Shown here one piece after another: positions 12,449 to 23,885 of a stretch of 64,000 nucleotides of DNA. The position numbers were made by a program, and so were the translations under genes. The notes under the pieces are model-generated. The model made no database searches, was not told the DNA's origin, and saw only the letters and a program-made list of their open reading frames with translations. The DNA is from Micromussa lordhowensis. Taxonomy: Eukaryota > Cnidaria > Anthozoa > Scleractinia > Lobophylliidae. Every line of letters begins with the position of its first letter. The first letter of the stretch is position 1. The DNA lies in contig OZ026608.1 in the NCBI GenBank assembly GCA_964020085.1, positions 15,646,479 through 15,710,478 on the forward strand, written 5' to 3'.

Positions 12449-15400
12449 CTTGATTTCAAATTCACAAATGCCTTACGATGTTTTGCATAATGATTCGCAT
12501 CAATGAGTAGTATACATGGCAATCGATATGCCTCGCCACATGGTAATGTATTCCACGTGCAATTACAATACGGCGTCGCGCTTGCATGAATTTTGAGAAC
12601 TGTTCAAAAAATGGCCGCAAAAATTTCGAAAATTCAATTCCATGATCCATAGAAAAGAAAAAAGTGAACAAAGGTCGTAAGAGAGCGATCTAAGACATCT
12701 AATGAAGTGAACGATTTAGTACGAACGAGTAAAATCGTTCAACTGTGAACTGTTATATACCGCAAAACATTTATATGGGAAGATCAGGATAAAAATAGCT
12801 GCCAGACCCTTTGGGGGTGGGGCTGAGGAGGTTGGAGAGGACCAATATTGCTTCCACTCTACATCTGTTATAAAACATGTGCATAAAGTCTTCCTTTACC
12901 GATAGATATTTAGATCTAAAATGTTCTCTTCCGAGGCCTTTCCAAACCATTTTAAAGCTGGATTTTCGTTCCCCTACCCATTTCTAGGGGCCCGTATGAT
13001 TTCTTTTTGAAATAGCACTGATTACGGCCAATATTATTTTAAATATAGCAGCGTTTGTATATTATTAAACGCTAGTTTGTTGTTATTGGCCGCCATTCAT
13101 TCATATTACAGTGCGCTGGTTATAGAGCGTTTTCACATGACGTCATGGCAACCATATTGGCCCGAAGCAATGAAACGGCGGCCATATTGGTGTCCCAAAC
13201 TCTTTTCTTATGTAAACGCGTTCTCATGTTCTAATACATTTGCATGGCTGCTTGCCACTTGAGTGAAACCACTTTATGATTTGCTTTGATTGAGTTATGA
13301 CTTCTTCCAACGTGTGCAAATAAAAGAAAATATATATTTTCTGGCGGGTTTATATACACTCTTTTTTCTATAAGATTATTGTTTTTCTGGCCCAGGGTAA
13401 ATATTCTCATTTTTCTGCCGATTTTAGGCTGAAAATATTCTTGTGAATATTTTTAGAATATAGTGTATGACACCTCCGTTTTATTGACTTTGATATGGCG
13501 TTGAACTGAGTAATTTTGGATCCCTACTGCAGGCAATGAAAGCCTGAGGTGGCACTCATAACTTCTAATCTTGCAGAAATGTTATTAGCATCGAGCGACC
13601 AGCTAGTGCTGTTTCTGCTGTTTTTCAGCTAGTTAACGTTTTGCCGTTTAGAGAAAGGAAGAATTTTCAACGCAAAATTATATTCGTTTCAAGATCTGGT
13701 ACAAGCACGATATTTTAAAACCCCTTTTATGCACTAGGAATTATTTTTCTCGTGGTGTGTGTGTTTGCATAGTATTTCACTCTCTAAGACTATGTAGTAC
13801 GCTTTTTGGGGACTCATTGAACGTGCGTGAGTTTTCAGTGTTTCAGCAGTTGACGTGTGCATTTATTTTTTTAGTACAAGTATGCTATCCCGTGAAAAAG
13901 TTTGGGCGAGCCTATAAGCGGGAAGCGGGGGTGGGGGGGCATATAACAGGGGCCATATACGCGGAAACGTATCTCAGAAACGAAAGGCTAACATACCATT
14001 GCATTTAGAGCTATTACATTTATAACACATTTTGGGCTCTTGTACATTAAATGGCTTTTATCCGGAGATTCTTAAATCCAAAATAATATCTTCGTTAGCA
14101 AATAGAAGGGCTTATTTCCGGGGGGTTTTAACCTGGGATTTTACGGTATGTTTTTTCCAAATCCCCCCCCCCCCCCTTAACTGTTTCGCTACGTATGTAC
14201 GCAAAATCGACACTTTCTCGCGGTAAAACTGGAGCGTTATCAGTGCAACCTCTTGTTTTCCCATTAATCAGATACCCTTGTCGAGAAAGAATAATCCTAC
14301 AAATGCGACCTGATCATTTTGTGATTAAATATTAATTAGAGATCGCCTGACTAAGGTCATGATATGACCCTTGTAACCAATAAGGGTAGATTTCAAGAAT
14401 TAAAAATTTGTAAACAAAGCTTAGAATATAGCTACATCGTAGTTCTTGCTCGATCGTTGAATGAAAAACCTCTAGATTATTGTCCTGGATCGTTATACTT
14501 TGGTCAGTCATCAAATGAACAAGTGAATGGAGTTTTAAGAATTCCACGACATCCTTGTATAGTACTATTTTTTTGTTTATTCCTTACATAACGCTGTGTA
14601 TTATGTATTTTGTCGCTAAACTATGGCGGATATCAAATAGTACAGCCCTAAGTACATGTAAATAAAAAGCCAGGGCAACAAGAACATAAGAATAAATACA
14701 CCTTATTCGATGGTTTGGCAGATAATAAACTCAGATATATCTTACGAGTTGCGTTGTATTTTTCTGATCGATCAAATTTCATTCTATTTAAAACCGTTCT
14801 GCCAACTGAACTTGACCTCTTGGAAATGAAACACCCTTCAATCAGCTGGGCATTCACGATCGCTTAACATTTTAGCCTCCATATCGATCATATCCGACAT
14901 ACATTCACGCGACTGTTTCGTGATGTTTTAATTATTTTCAGGTGAAAAAAAATTCCTCGAGAATCTCTAATTGATATAGTGAAGGACACTTCCTAAGTAC
15001 TCTAGTTTGATACGAAGAGCTCTCATGCTATAGTCGCTGAAAAAATGTGCAGAAAAATGTCGAGTGTTAAGGTGGGGGTTTACCTGAATTAAAGTGAAAT
15101 TTGAGGAAGTTTAAAGAGAGATTGAAAGGGGGAGAAAAGGTTATGGAACACCACCAGACAGTTGCCCGACCCCACAATGGCACTCGGGTTGTTAGGCAAC
15201 TGTTTGGTGTGTATCTATCAATTTTTAACTTCAAACTCTAATTTTAAAACAACACCAAATCTTCCTAATTTCCTATTTCCATAAATTTTACTAATCCTTT
15301 GAGAAAAACTATCTGTCTCCAAATAAACCTAAAAATCACCAAAAAATTTACAAAACGGCGCAAAACATAGATGTGTGTAATGAGTGAACAGATTCTTGAT

Positions 15401-17283
15401 TGCTTGAAACGTAAACGAGATATTTGCATTAAGAACATAATACCAAGCCAAAATACGGCTTTCAGGTGGACTCCCGCCTTAATGGTTCAAGTATCCTTAC
15501 TCCCTAACTGTGAAACTCTGCGCTTTTGGCATTTTTCTCTCTCTGTTTTTTTTTTTTGTGTGTGTGTGTGTGCTATAAAGTTTCGGTAGCAAGCTGTGAG
15601 TCGTGTTTGAATTAGACTAGATTGCTGGCATTCTGTTTTTGTCTCGAAATTCAAGAGAGGGGCGACCTGGCCTACAAGAGACTGGGACGAGACATGGGCG
15701 CCAGCAGTAATGAGCGAAAACTCTAAGATTTTGCTGACCGTAAGACAGAAATAAAACTTTTTCTACTTATAATAATCAGAAAAAATATTCACTACGTCGA
15801 TCGAGTGATAACACTCTTAAAATAGGCTTGCTTAAGTTGGAATGCACTCAGAGCCTAACAAATATGTTGAACTTATGACCTCATAAGGTAATATATAAAA
15901 AAGACATATCAACAGCTATACCATATTCACAACTTTACACCAAGGGTGATCCTTTGTGTATAATAGAAATTTAATTTTACTTCGCGGGAGGCAATTATTG
16001 GAAGAGTCTCGCTCGGTTTCATGTGGGGAAATTGTTTTTGCGTTTTTTTTAAGCTAGCTGCGGTCAAGTGGGATCACATGCTCTTAACAACGCCTCAATA
16101 CGGTCTCCGCAATTCCTCTTGAAAACCGAAGTACACGTCTAATAAGATATCGTAGTGTTGCGAAACAAGTTAATCAAGATTAGTTATAGCATGCTTTGCT
16201 TTGCTGTTATGTCGCTTGATAAACATTTTGGATAAGATCTGCTTTCTATTTAGACCCAAAGAGAGCGAAGAACGTTTGGCGAAATGTAAGACTTTTGCGG
16301 GAAATATTTTGGGGGAATTTCTGAATTTTTTTTCAATTCGCGGGACGTGAAAAAAATCATGAAAATAGGAAAGATTATAACTTAATACCACTTGATATAG
16401 TCACGTCCCAGGATCATCAGATCACGTAGACGAAAATCTTCTAATCTCTATTATCTAAAAACTTCATTTTTTTAGTAAACGAGTAAATTTAATAATATTA
16501 AATATTAAATGTCTTTAAATATTAAATTGACGCCTTCCAGAATTCTAGTTCGATATATATTATTGTCTCCAGACAATGTAATAAATAACGGGGATTTGAG
16601 ACCGCACTTGAAGTGGTTTTCGAGGTTACAAATCGCCAAAATCTACCTTGCTTTTATAACAACTCGCACATCGAGAAAAGCCTCTCGTTTGCCTCGAAGA
16701 AATGCGATTACAACTGTAATCTCACGGCTTACACGGTTATATCCGACTGGTCGTAATAACTGCGAAGCTGTAAAACTGGCTCGTCGCTCGCCAGGATTTT
16801 CTGTTCATTTGGTATTTTCCCTAGAAAGTATTCCAGTAACCCTCGACCTCATATCTGCCTTCAGGCAGTCTTTGTTTATTTGTTTGTTTCTTTGTTTCCT
16901 ATATGTGGTTTTTGGGTCAGTCGATTTATGATGGCTTTCTTCGGTTCAATTGCTTTGCCATCTGTCGACATCTGGCAGTAAGCAAATAGCCTGAATTATC
17001 CTCAGCTATCAATGGCCGGGGAACGTAGAAAAAAAAAACCCCTAACACGTGAGTTGAACTATGTTTTTACGGCTCGCAACTTTAGATTTAAGAATACGAC
17101 CGTTTATCGCCCGTATATATCTTTATAGGTCTAGACATTTCGACCGTTGCTTAACTTTCACTGGACACGTTGCATTCCTGTTTCGAGAGCCTAAACGGCG
17201 ACTCGGGCGGAGGACATATCATACAAACAAAAGCGCATTTTAGGTCAAGAATTATAAGAAAACAAACTGACTAATACTCTTAC
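12449..17283. other. Spacer between first exons 1A and 1B; no gene recognised
   Basis: No exon was recognised on either strand. It holds a C-run (about 14164-14177), a T-run followed by (GT)n at about 15548-15571, and the imperfect palindrome at 15148-15210. A 140-codon open frame at 16509-16931 has no recognisable domain and no splice context. Confidence 0.45.
15148..15210. repeat. Imperfect inverted repeat
   Basis: The left arm begins ACACCACCAGACAGTTGCC and the right arm ends GGCAACTGTTTGGTGT, around a loop of about 25 bases. It is probably a small palindromic MITE in the first-exon spacer. Confidence 0.6.
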
Positions 17284-17464
17284 TTGGATAATATGTGGCG
17301 ATATCATTCACGGGCAGCGTTTCGGAGGCGTTAGGAGCGGTTTCTGTGGCGCCCTTGCGCTTGTGAGGCGGAGAAGCATGGTCGGAGTAATCGACCAAGA
17401 CAGAAAACAAAATCACAAGGAAAACCTGGAACAGGCCGCATATGATGCAAAACTTCAAACCCAT
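17284..17464 (-). CDS. Rh gene alternative first exon 1B
   Basis: Open from ATG 17464 to CCA-A at 17284, then GTAAGAG, phase 1. It is 181 nt (60 codons plus one base), the same length as exons 1D and 1E. It encodes one membrane helix (CGLFQVFLVILFSVLV) and an outer loop DYSDHASPPHKRKG, then PNASET with an N-glycosylation sequon, ending NDIATYYP. The leftover A joins TG of exon 2 (10691) to give YYP-M-FQD, the typical Rh junction. About 43 of 60 residues match exon 1E. No second copy of exon 2 is seen nearby, so it can only work by splicing to the shared body. Confidence 0.85.
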
Positions 17465-18083
17465 TTTCAGCTCCTCGTTTAACGCAGAAGTGGAATGAGT
17501 GACGAACGGACGAAGGACGAGTCAAGACTGAGACGGGCGGGGTAAATATCACGATAATTTGAAATTTCCACGCGTCGAAACGTAACACCGAGTGAAATTT
17601 AAAACTGTCGGCGTTTACAATCAGTCTAATCATCAACAAGTAACCGAATACGAGTGCTCTAGATTTTTTGCGGAGACTTTAATTTTGTATTTTCCAGGTT
17701 CACATATTTTTTGTCATTCGGAAAGAATTGCTGGTTTTCATGTGACGTCATCATTTTCCAAAACTAAAAATTACCAATTCCTTATGAAGTTTTAGTTTCA
17801 TGAGATGTAAGACCCTCTGATGACTTGACGTTTTACAACGTTTCAGCCGGACAGGGCTTCTCATTTTGTTTGAATTTCAGTGTTTTTGAGTTGCGTGACA
17901 TTGAAATGGCGGCACGAGAGGGCTTTCACATAGGTCTAAAGAGGAGTTATCGCTCACGTTTTTGCTAACTGAACAGTTCTTGCAATAGAAGAAGTACTAC
18001 TTTCAATATGTCAGCGCTCTGGAGGAATAATTTTTCGTTTAAATGGTAAAACTCAATGACAGATGTTTTTGTCACTTTACGGC

Positions 18084-18122
18084 CGCCATGTTGGTGCCCC
18101 TTGGAAGGGCACCAACATGGCG
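18084..18122. repeat. Hairpin with 16-bp perfect arms
   Basis: Arms 18084-18099 (CGCCATGTTGGTGCCC) and 18107-18122 are perfect complements around a 7-base loop. Confidence 0.75.
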
Positions 18123-20765
18123 TCTCCATACAAAGCTCTATAAATTTGGGTGAAACACTTTTCCAAATAATGCGCGAATGAAAAACCGCACAGACCTAAA
18201 TCTTGGCAAGGTTGTTTATGTATGAATCATCTATCATATCTCAGATTCTTGCTCAATTTATTGAATGGTTACGACTTTTATTTTTGATTGAGGAAATTTT
18301 GCAATTTTCTGCAAGGTGCGTTCAGGATCGAGCAAAAACGGGCTAGTGGATTAAACGACACCGTTCAGCAGTATGTCTACAAGAAGTTCAACGAGACCCT
18401 ACACCCTCCAATTGGAATGAAAGGCGTAATGCATCAGCAGTGCCTCCCGCCCCCCCCCCCCCCCTCGGGCAACCGCGGGGAATTTGTTCACGTTGTCCGT
18501 CCCGGCGGTGGGGCGTTCGCAATTTTATCGCGGCCCAGAGGCTGGGCATTTGCGTACTCCGGGGCGAACCCATGGCATTTGACACATGTGTTTTCGAAAT
18601 TCATTGGGAAAGACGAGGCGTTTGTTTAAGATTGGCTAGTCCGTCGGGGACTAGACAAACTTGTGGACGTTTTCAAAGGTACGGTATGTTTTCTCAATTT
18701 TAAATATTTCTTCATTACTTGTAAGCACATAAATAAAAGCAACAACTTGAACTTCATATTGAAAAAGAAAAAGCTAATAAGCATTTACTTTCTACACACA
18801 AATATATTTACACTACCACAAAACTAGTTTCGTCTAAAGACCTCGTCAGTTGGTAGTAAAGATGAACCATGAACTATGAACTATGTTTTGTTTATCACAT
18901 ATCGAGTGATCGGAAAAAATCAACGTGAATACGACTATTTCGCATTCAAAACTAGCCTAACATTTTTTAAAGTCAACCTAGAGTGCACTTTAAAATACTT
19001 AAGGCTTGCGAATTCAAATGATGCGATCTTCAAGACAGATCTTGCAAGCTTAAAATGCAATGCATCATCATTTAATCATTAAATTAAAAGTAATTAAAAT
19101 TTTTGCATTAAAATACTGAAAAGTGGAACGTTTTATTCACTGACTTAATAAAAAACAACAACTGCAGAGGTGTTGGAAGGCGACGATCCCGGGACATTTG
19201 CCCTCTTCCTTCGTCCCCACCTCGGGGAACTTAGACAGCATATGTGTCCCCACCCGGGGAATTTGCCCATTTAAAAAAAAAAGATTATGCCCGGTTGTTG
19301 GCCCGAGGGGGAGGGATGGGCACTGCTGGAATTGACTGATGTATAAACGGGGAAAGGGTAGGGGTAGGGGGCAAGATACGCCAGTATTATAGTCCCCTAC
19401 ATCCATCCGCGCTTTGCCTCCCCCTTCCCGCAGGCTGGGAATGACTAGAATACGAACTTTGTAATGAAAGCAATGCCTCGGGGTCCTCAGGTGTGTTGAG
19501 ACTGTAAAGACTCCCGGAGAAAATGTTCTTAGGATCGGATGCTCTAAAGGTTACATGAAATCAATGCGTACGTGACCAGGAAGCGTATCAAAGTACAATC
19601 TTCGCTGCGGTGTGATATCAAGTTATGTTTGTGCAACTTGCTCTGATCTGACACCGCGAGCAAAATATCACACCAACCAAATCTTACCAAATTTGTTTGG
19701 CTTTAGAAAAAGCATTTATTACAAACATGTCCCTAACTATTTGGGTTAATTGCCCTGTTAGACTACAGTTTTACATTTATTTTACCTTTATTTATACTTC
19801 GATATTTACTACTCATTTAAAAAATAGAAAAATATTAAAATAAAGACGTTTTTAAATGACTTTCTCTGAGGTCTATTATATGTATGCTCTTAAAATTTTG
19901 GATAATCTAGCTCAACCTGAACGTTCTTTTAAAAAAGAGGTGTACCACTTTGTTTACTACTATTCACAATAATGTTTCCGGAAATAACAGTTGAGCAAGA
20001 AACGAAGCACGCTTTATGAAGACTTTCGACCTTTCTCAAAGTCCATTTTGGGTTCTGCATGATTTCTCGCGAGACCGTACTGGCTCTCCTAGCGACCTCG
20101 CGACTTCGTCTGTGCTAAGACTGAGTGGACTTGATTGCAATCCTAATGCTTTTTTTTCGGAGATCCTTGGAAAGGAGTTTTCTAGATGGGTCGTTCCAAA
20201 AGAGTTTGCTCGCAGCTAAGCTAAGCATTGCCAATCGTTCGTGTCTTTCGTCTCGAAAGGTCATGCATGCGTAGAAAATTTTGATAGAAGAATTTTTCAA
20301 TTCTTCGCTTGTAATCCGTGCCAATCTTTTCCATCCTCAGTCATCCTTGTTTCTTTATGGTTTATTATTATCTCTTTAGTGTTCTTCTATCTTAGCTAGT
20401 GAACTAGTCTCCTTCAATTTAAAGGTAATTAAAGCGGGCTTCCTTATATGAACCCTGAGGGCGACTTGATGGGAATGAAAAACATCCTTACCACAGAAAT
20501 GCCAAAAGGTTAAGAAAATTAGGAAGGCTGAGAGAGTCTGTGACGGAATTGAGGATATTAAACTGTTTTTCGCTGGAAAAAGGGAAGCAATGCTGAAGTA
20601 TATTAGAAAGACTTCAATCTTCCAGTAGTCTTGAGCTTTCATGAAGTTTCAAAGGGCGCCATATATCTCAGAGTTGATTGTGAAAAACGAAAAGCGCCCC
20701 CCTCTGAGGAAACAACGCAAGTTTTGCACACAAATTAAATTACATTAACACGGGTTTGGTTTCCC

Positions 20766-20810
20766 CGTTTGAATGGCTCGCATTTTGTCAAAATGCGAGC
20801 CATTCAAACG
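20766..20810. repeat. Near-perfect palindrome, 21-bp arms and 3-base loop
   Basis: Arms 20766-20786 and 20790-20810 are exact complements around the loop gtc. An uninterrupted palindrome this tight is prone to cruciform formation and deletion, so its perfection suggests a recent origin. Confidence 0.8.
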
Positions 20811-20941
20811 ATTCGAATTTTCCTGCAAAAGAAATTTCCAGACCATTTGGCCCCGTTGCGAAAGTTTCGAGAGTTTTGGTTGAATGGAGTGCACCTAGCT
20901 TATAGAATGCTCACTGTAGCATATAAATAAGTAACACAGTC

Positions 20942-21154
20942 GAATTATTTTATAAAAGCAATGGTGCACTTTTTCCATGTTTATATAGCCTCATCTAAAC
21001 ACGAGGAGGGTTGGGAGAATTCGGGACAGTTATGCAAACCCGAGATGTAGTCGAGGGTTTGCATAACTTTTGAGAGTTCTCCCAACCCTCCTCGTATTTA
21101 GATGAGGCTACATAAACACGGAAAAAGTGCTCTATTGCTTTTATAAAATAATTC
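20942..21154. mobile_element. 213-bp palindromic MITE-like element
   Basis: The two arms (20942-21019 and 21077-21154) are nearly complementary over about 78 bp, and the centre is itself a smaller palindrome (gcaaacccgag, then gagggtttgc). No coding capacity. It looks like a non-autonomous DNA transposon. A partial relative (ctcatctaaac, then aattattttataaa) follows at about 21200-21263. Confidence 0.75.
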
Positions 21155-21524
21155 TCAAAACTACGCGCGAATCTAAAACGTCACAACCGTGTTTACATAC
21201 TCTCATCTAAACAGATCTATCGACCAGTGAGAGCGCACGTAGTGGCTCAATTATTTTATAAATGTCATTAACAGGAACCGAATAGAGACCAACTACGCGC
21301 AATACGCATCAAGATTCGTGACCTATTAGCAATAAAAGAAAATCGGACAATGTGGATCGACATCGTGCGTTAGTAGTTGATTAACAGGTCGTTGTTGAGA
21401 GGTTATTTTGACAGTTGGCAAGCACTTGGGTGGCCGTTTCCGTGGCTGTACGTTCCATTAGTGCAATGCAATCTCTAGGCGTGATCGAAGACAGGGACTC
21501 GAGAGAACCTATGAGTCTCGCATT

Positions 21525-21708
21525 ATACACCTTATTCCAAAATGGCTGCCATTTTAGTGTTCTTTTGTTTGCTTGCAAATTAGCCCTTGTTGCCTCGTTC
21601 AAGGGAAGTATTCTTTTGAATTTCGAGTTTAAGAACGAGGCAACAAGGGCTAATTTGAAGGCACAAAAAAGACCACTAAAATAGTGGCCATTTTGGAATA
21701 AGGTGTAT
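21525..21708. mobile_element. 184-bp inverted-repeat MITE with ATACACCTTATTCC ends
   Basis: The left end ATACACCTTATTCCAAAATGG is mirrored by the right end at 21688-21708, and the complementarity continues inwards (gttgcctcgttc against gaacgaggcaac). Both strands therefore give the same spurious peptide (YTLFQNG, then KLALVASF). Confidence 0.75.
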
Positions 21709-22698
21709 TGAACGACCAATTTCTCGCTTGGGAGATGAGTGACACTCGCACGTTTTATGCACGTGAGACTACTTAGATGATCACCGAACGACTTGGAGAT
21801 AAATATAGTTTTGTTTTGTTAGAATTTGTTTTTCAAACATGTTCTGTGACCGGAAAGAGTTACTGAAATGTGATGTACCATGTGCACAAACTACGTGATC
21901 GATAAGATCTTACATAGATCTCAAAAGTTTGAAGTTAAGTACTTAAGTCTCAAGTAGCATTTGAAGCTTTCCCTTGGCTTTTCGACACAAGTTAAAATTA
22001 CACGTGACCTGACTTAGAAATAAAATTTTCTCTTTACCTGCACGCAAGGTCCTTGATATTGTAAAGACAACTGTTCAAGTCATATAAATTTAATTTACTC
22101 TTTCTAAGAGTTCCTTGTTTCGGGTTATTTTATGTTCTAATTCATCTTAGACAAAAAGTAGGCACCGGTCTCGAAATGGAAAATATCTACGTATCAGTTT
22201 AGTTTAGCCATATGTTTCTGTGCGTACATGCTCGAAAACTTTCGAGTTATCTCAGCAAGGGTTGCAAGAATGTCTAGAAAAGGAAAAGTTCCTCTTTAAC
22301 ATGTTGAAGAATTTTGAGTAGGGTTGTACAGAGACTGGGCTCACAAGGTCGGAGAGAGACCATGCTGATCGAGAGTAAACTCGCGTGCTTAACGCCTTGA
22401 TTTAAGACCAAAAACGATTATTCCCGGGAATGATTCATGCGGAATAAATGCGCAAAGTGGTGGAGAGAACGTATGAAGTGACGGTAATTTGAGAACTTCT
22501 CACAATATCCCTCCTTCGTCCCCGCCCACACCATGCCCACTCTCCCTCCCCATCAACGCCCTACCTCCGCCCCCACCCCGCAAGGACGCACATGCTCTTG
22601 CCATGAACATTTTACAGAGACCATTATCACTACTTCTCACCATGCAGCCATGTTTTATCTCAGATATTTCAATACATCAGAGTAAACATTGCTCTTAC

Positions 22699-22898
22699 TT
22701 GGATAGTAAATGGTGATGTCATTGGAAGCTTTCGTTTCGGGCACATGTGTAGTGTCGTTGTGAGGTTTTCCTGTGGAGCCCTGTTGCTTTGGCGGTGGAG
22801 AAGCAAAGTTATAGTGCGGTATTCGACCATGATGAATAACAGAATCAGAGGCGGCCGTGCCTAGAACAGACCGTAAATGATGGAAATTTCAAGCCCAT
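22699..22898 (-). pseudogene. Rh gene first exon 1C, broken
   Basis: Clear relative of exons 1B, 1D and 1E: ATG at 22898 in the same context (ctgaa before a start reading MGLKF) and a CCA-A end with an intact GTAAGAGC donor at 22699. The frame is lost. A one-base deletion near codon 6 shifts it, TAG replaces the expected Gln codon near codon 13, and further indels follow in the loop. The last stretch still reads NDITIYYP in the donor frame. It cannot supply a normal N-terminus, but it could still act as a non-coding first exon. It lies only 745 bp from intact exon 1D. Confidence 0.85.
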
Positions 22899-22936
22899 TT
22901 CAGCTCCTTGCGACAAACCCTTTAAGATTGAAATTC

Positions 22937-22973
22937 AGTTCCAGCTGTACCTCGATGAGGTACAGCTGGAACT
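22937..22973. repeat. Perfect hairpin, 17-bp arms and 3-base loop
   Basis: Arms 22937-22953 and 22957-22973 are exact complements (AGTTCCAGCTGTACCTC, loop gat). It sits just upstream of the broken exon 1C, where its promoter would be. Confidence 0.8.
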
Positions 22974-23642
22974 CGATGAACTTCGAATAATCGATCAATG
23001 AATTAATTAGTGAATTAATTGATAATTGACACAAATGTTCCTTCATTTTGATTTTGTTGGAATTTGTAAACGAGTGATTCGAGAGGAATAAGCACATGTC
23101 AAACTTATGACCCCAGTTTTTTCAAACGACTGTATCAAACCAACGGTATCAAGTTTCACAACAAAACGATCAGCACATGTCGAGCTTATGACCCGAACAC
23201 GGGTTTGGGTTTGACCATGAACGATTCCGGCAAATCAAATTGGCGAAGCACATAATTTTTCGCCATAAAAAAGAGATTCCAAATTCCAAAGTTCTGAAAA
23301 GAATCGCGAATTTGCGCTCTTTTTTTGTCAATTTACGTTGTTTTTTTTTCAAGATAATACGGCTATTTGAGACTAAACCAGAAAACTGCCGCGGCCGATA
23401 CAGAACGAATGCGTAAAACGGCAATGATGTTGTGCAACTAACACACTTAACTTTGGGAGTTAGGGTTACATTGCTCTCTGCCACCCAAGAGCTAGCCAAG
23501 ATATCTTTTGCCAGCCCTTCTCCGTGTAAGACAGGCGAGTTATCGAGAACATGTCAGATCACGATTGTATTAAGGGGACAACAACTAAAAGCTTACTTTA
23601 TCTTAAGTGTTATAAGAAATTCTGCTTAAAGTACGCTCTTAC

Positions 23643-23823
23643 TTGGATAGTAAACGCTGACATCATTCGCGGGTAGCGTTTCAGAGGCATTAGGAGATGT
23701 ATCGTGAGCGCCCTTGCGCTTGTGCGGTGGAGAAGCATGGTCACCATACTTGGTCAGGACGGAGAACAGGACCACAAGCAGCAATTGGAACAGGCCGCAA
23801 GCAATGGAAAATTTCATGCTCAT
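23643..23823 (-). CDS. Rh gene alternative first exon 1D
   Basis: Open from ATG 23823 to CCA-A at 23643, then GTAAGAGC, phase 1, 181 nt. It encodes a membrane helix (ACGLFQLLLVVLFSVL), then KYGDHASPPHKRKG, an N-glycosylation sequon in PNASET, and NDVSVYYP. It matches exon 1E at 53 of 60 residues. Most changes fall between the HKRKG block and the YYP end, that is in the outer loop. A possible TATA box lies about 60 bp upstream of the ATG. Confidence 0.87.
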
Positions 23824-23876
23824 TTTCAGTTGCGAAGTTTAGTCGAGCAAGAGTGAAGAGCGAAATTTCAATTCAG

Positions 23877-23885
23877 AAATTTATA
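23877..23885 (-). promoter_or_regulatory. Possible TATA box of first exon 1D
   Basis: Read on the minus strand, TATAAATTTCTGAA starts here, 62 bp upstream of the exon 1D ATG. The same 14 bases occur upstream of exon 1E. Conservation beyond the coding part suggests that promoter and exon were duplicated together. The start site is not proven. Confidence 0.45.

Larger units (their letters stand above)
17465..22698. other. Spacer between first exons 1B and 1C; palindrome-rich
   Basis: No gene was recognised. The region contains four clear palindromic elements (18084, 20766, 20942 and 21525), a GC-rich stretch at 18430-18600 with a C-run, and a second GC-rich stretch at 19170-19400. The frames across the GC-rich parts look like repeat translation rather than protein. 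Confidence 0.5.

Noticed and set aside
16509..16931. 140-codon open frame on the plus strand
   Set aside because: No domain, no hydrophobic or codon pattern typical of a gene, and no splice partners seen.
18288..18703. Overlapping frames with proline runs and GC-rich sequence
   Set aside because: Frames exist in three registers around a C-run and look like a GC-rich dispersed repeat; no family recognised.
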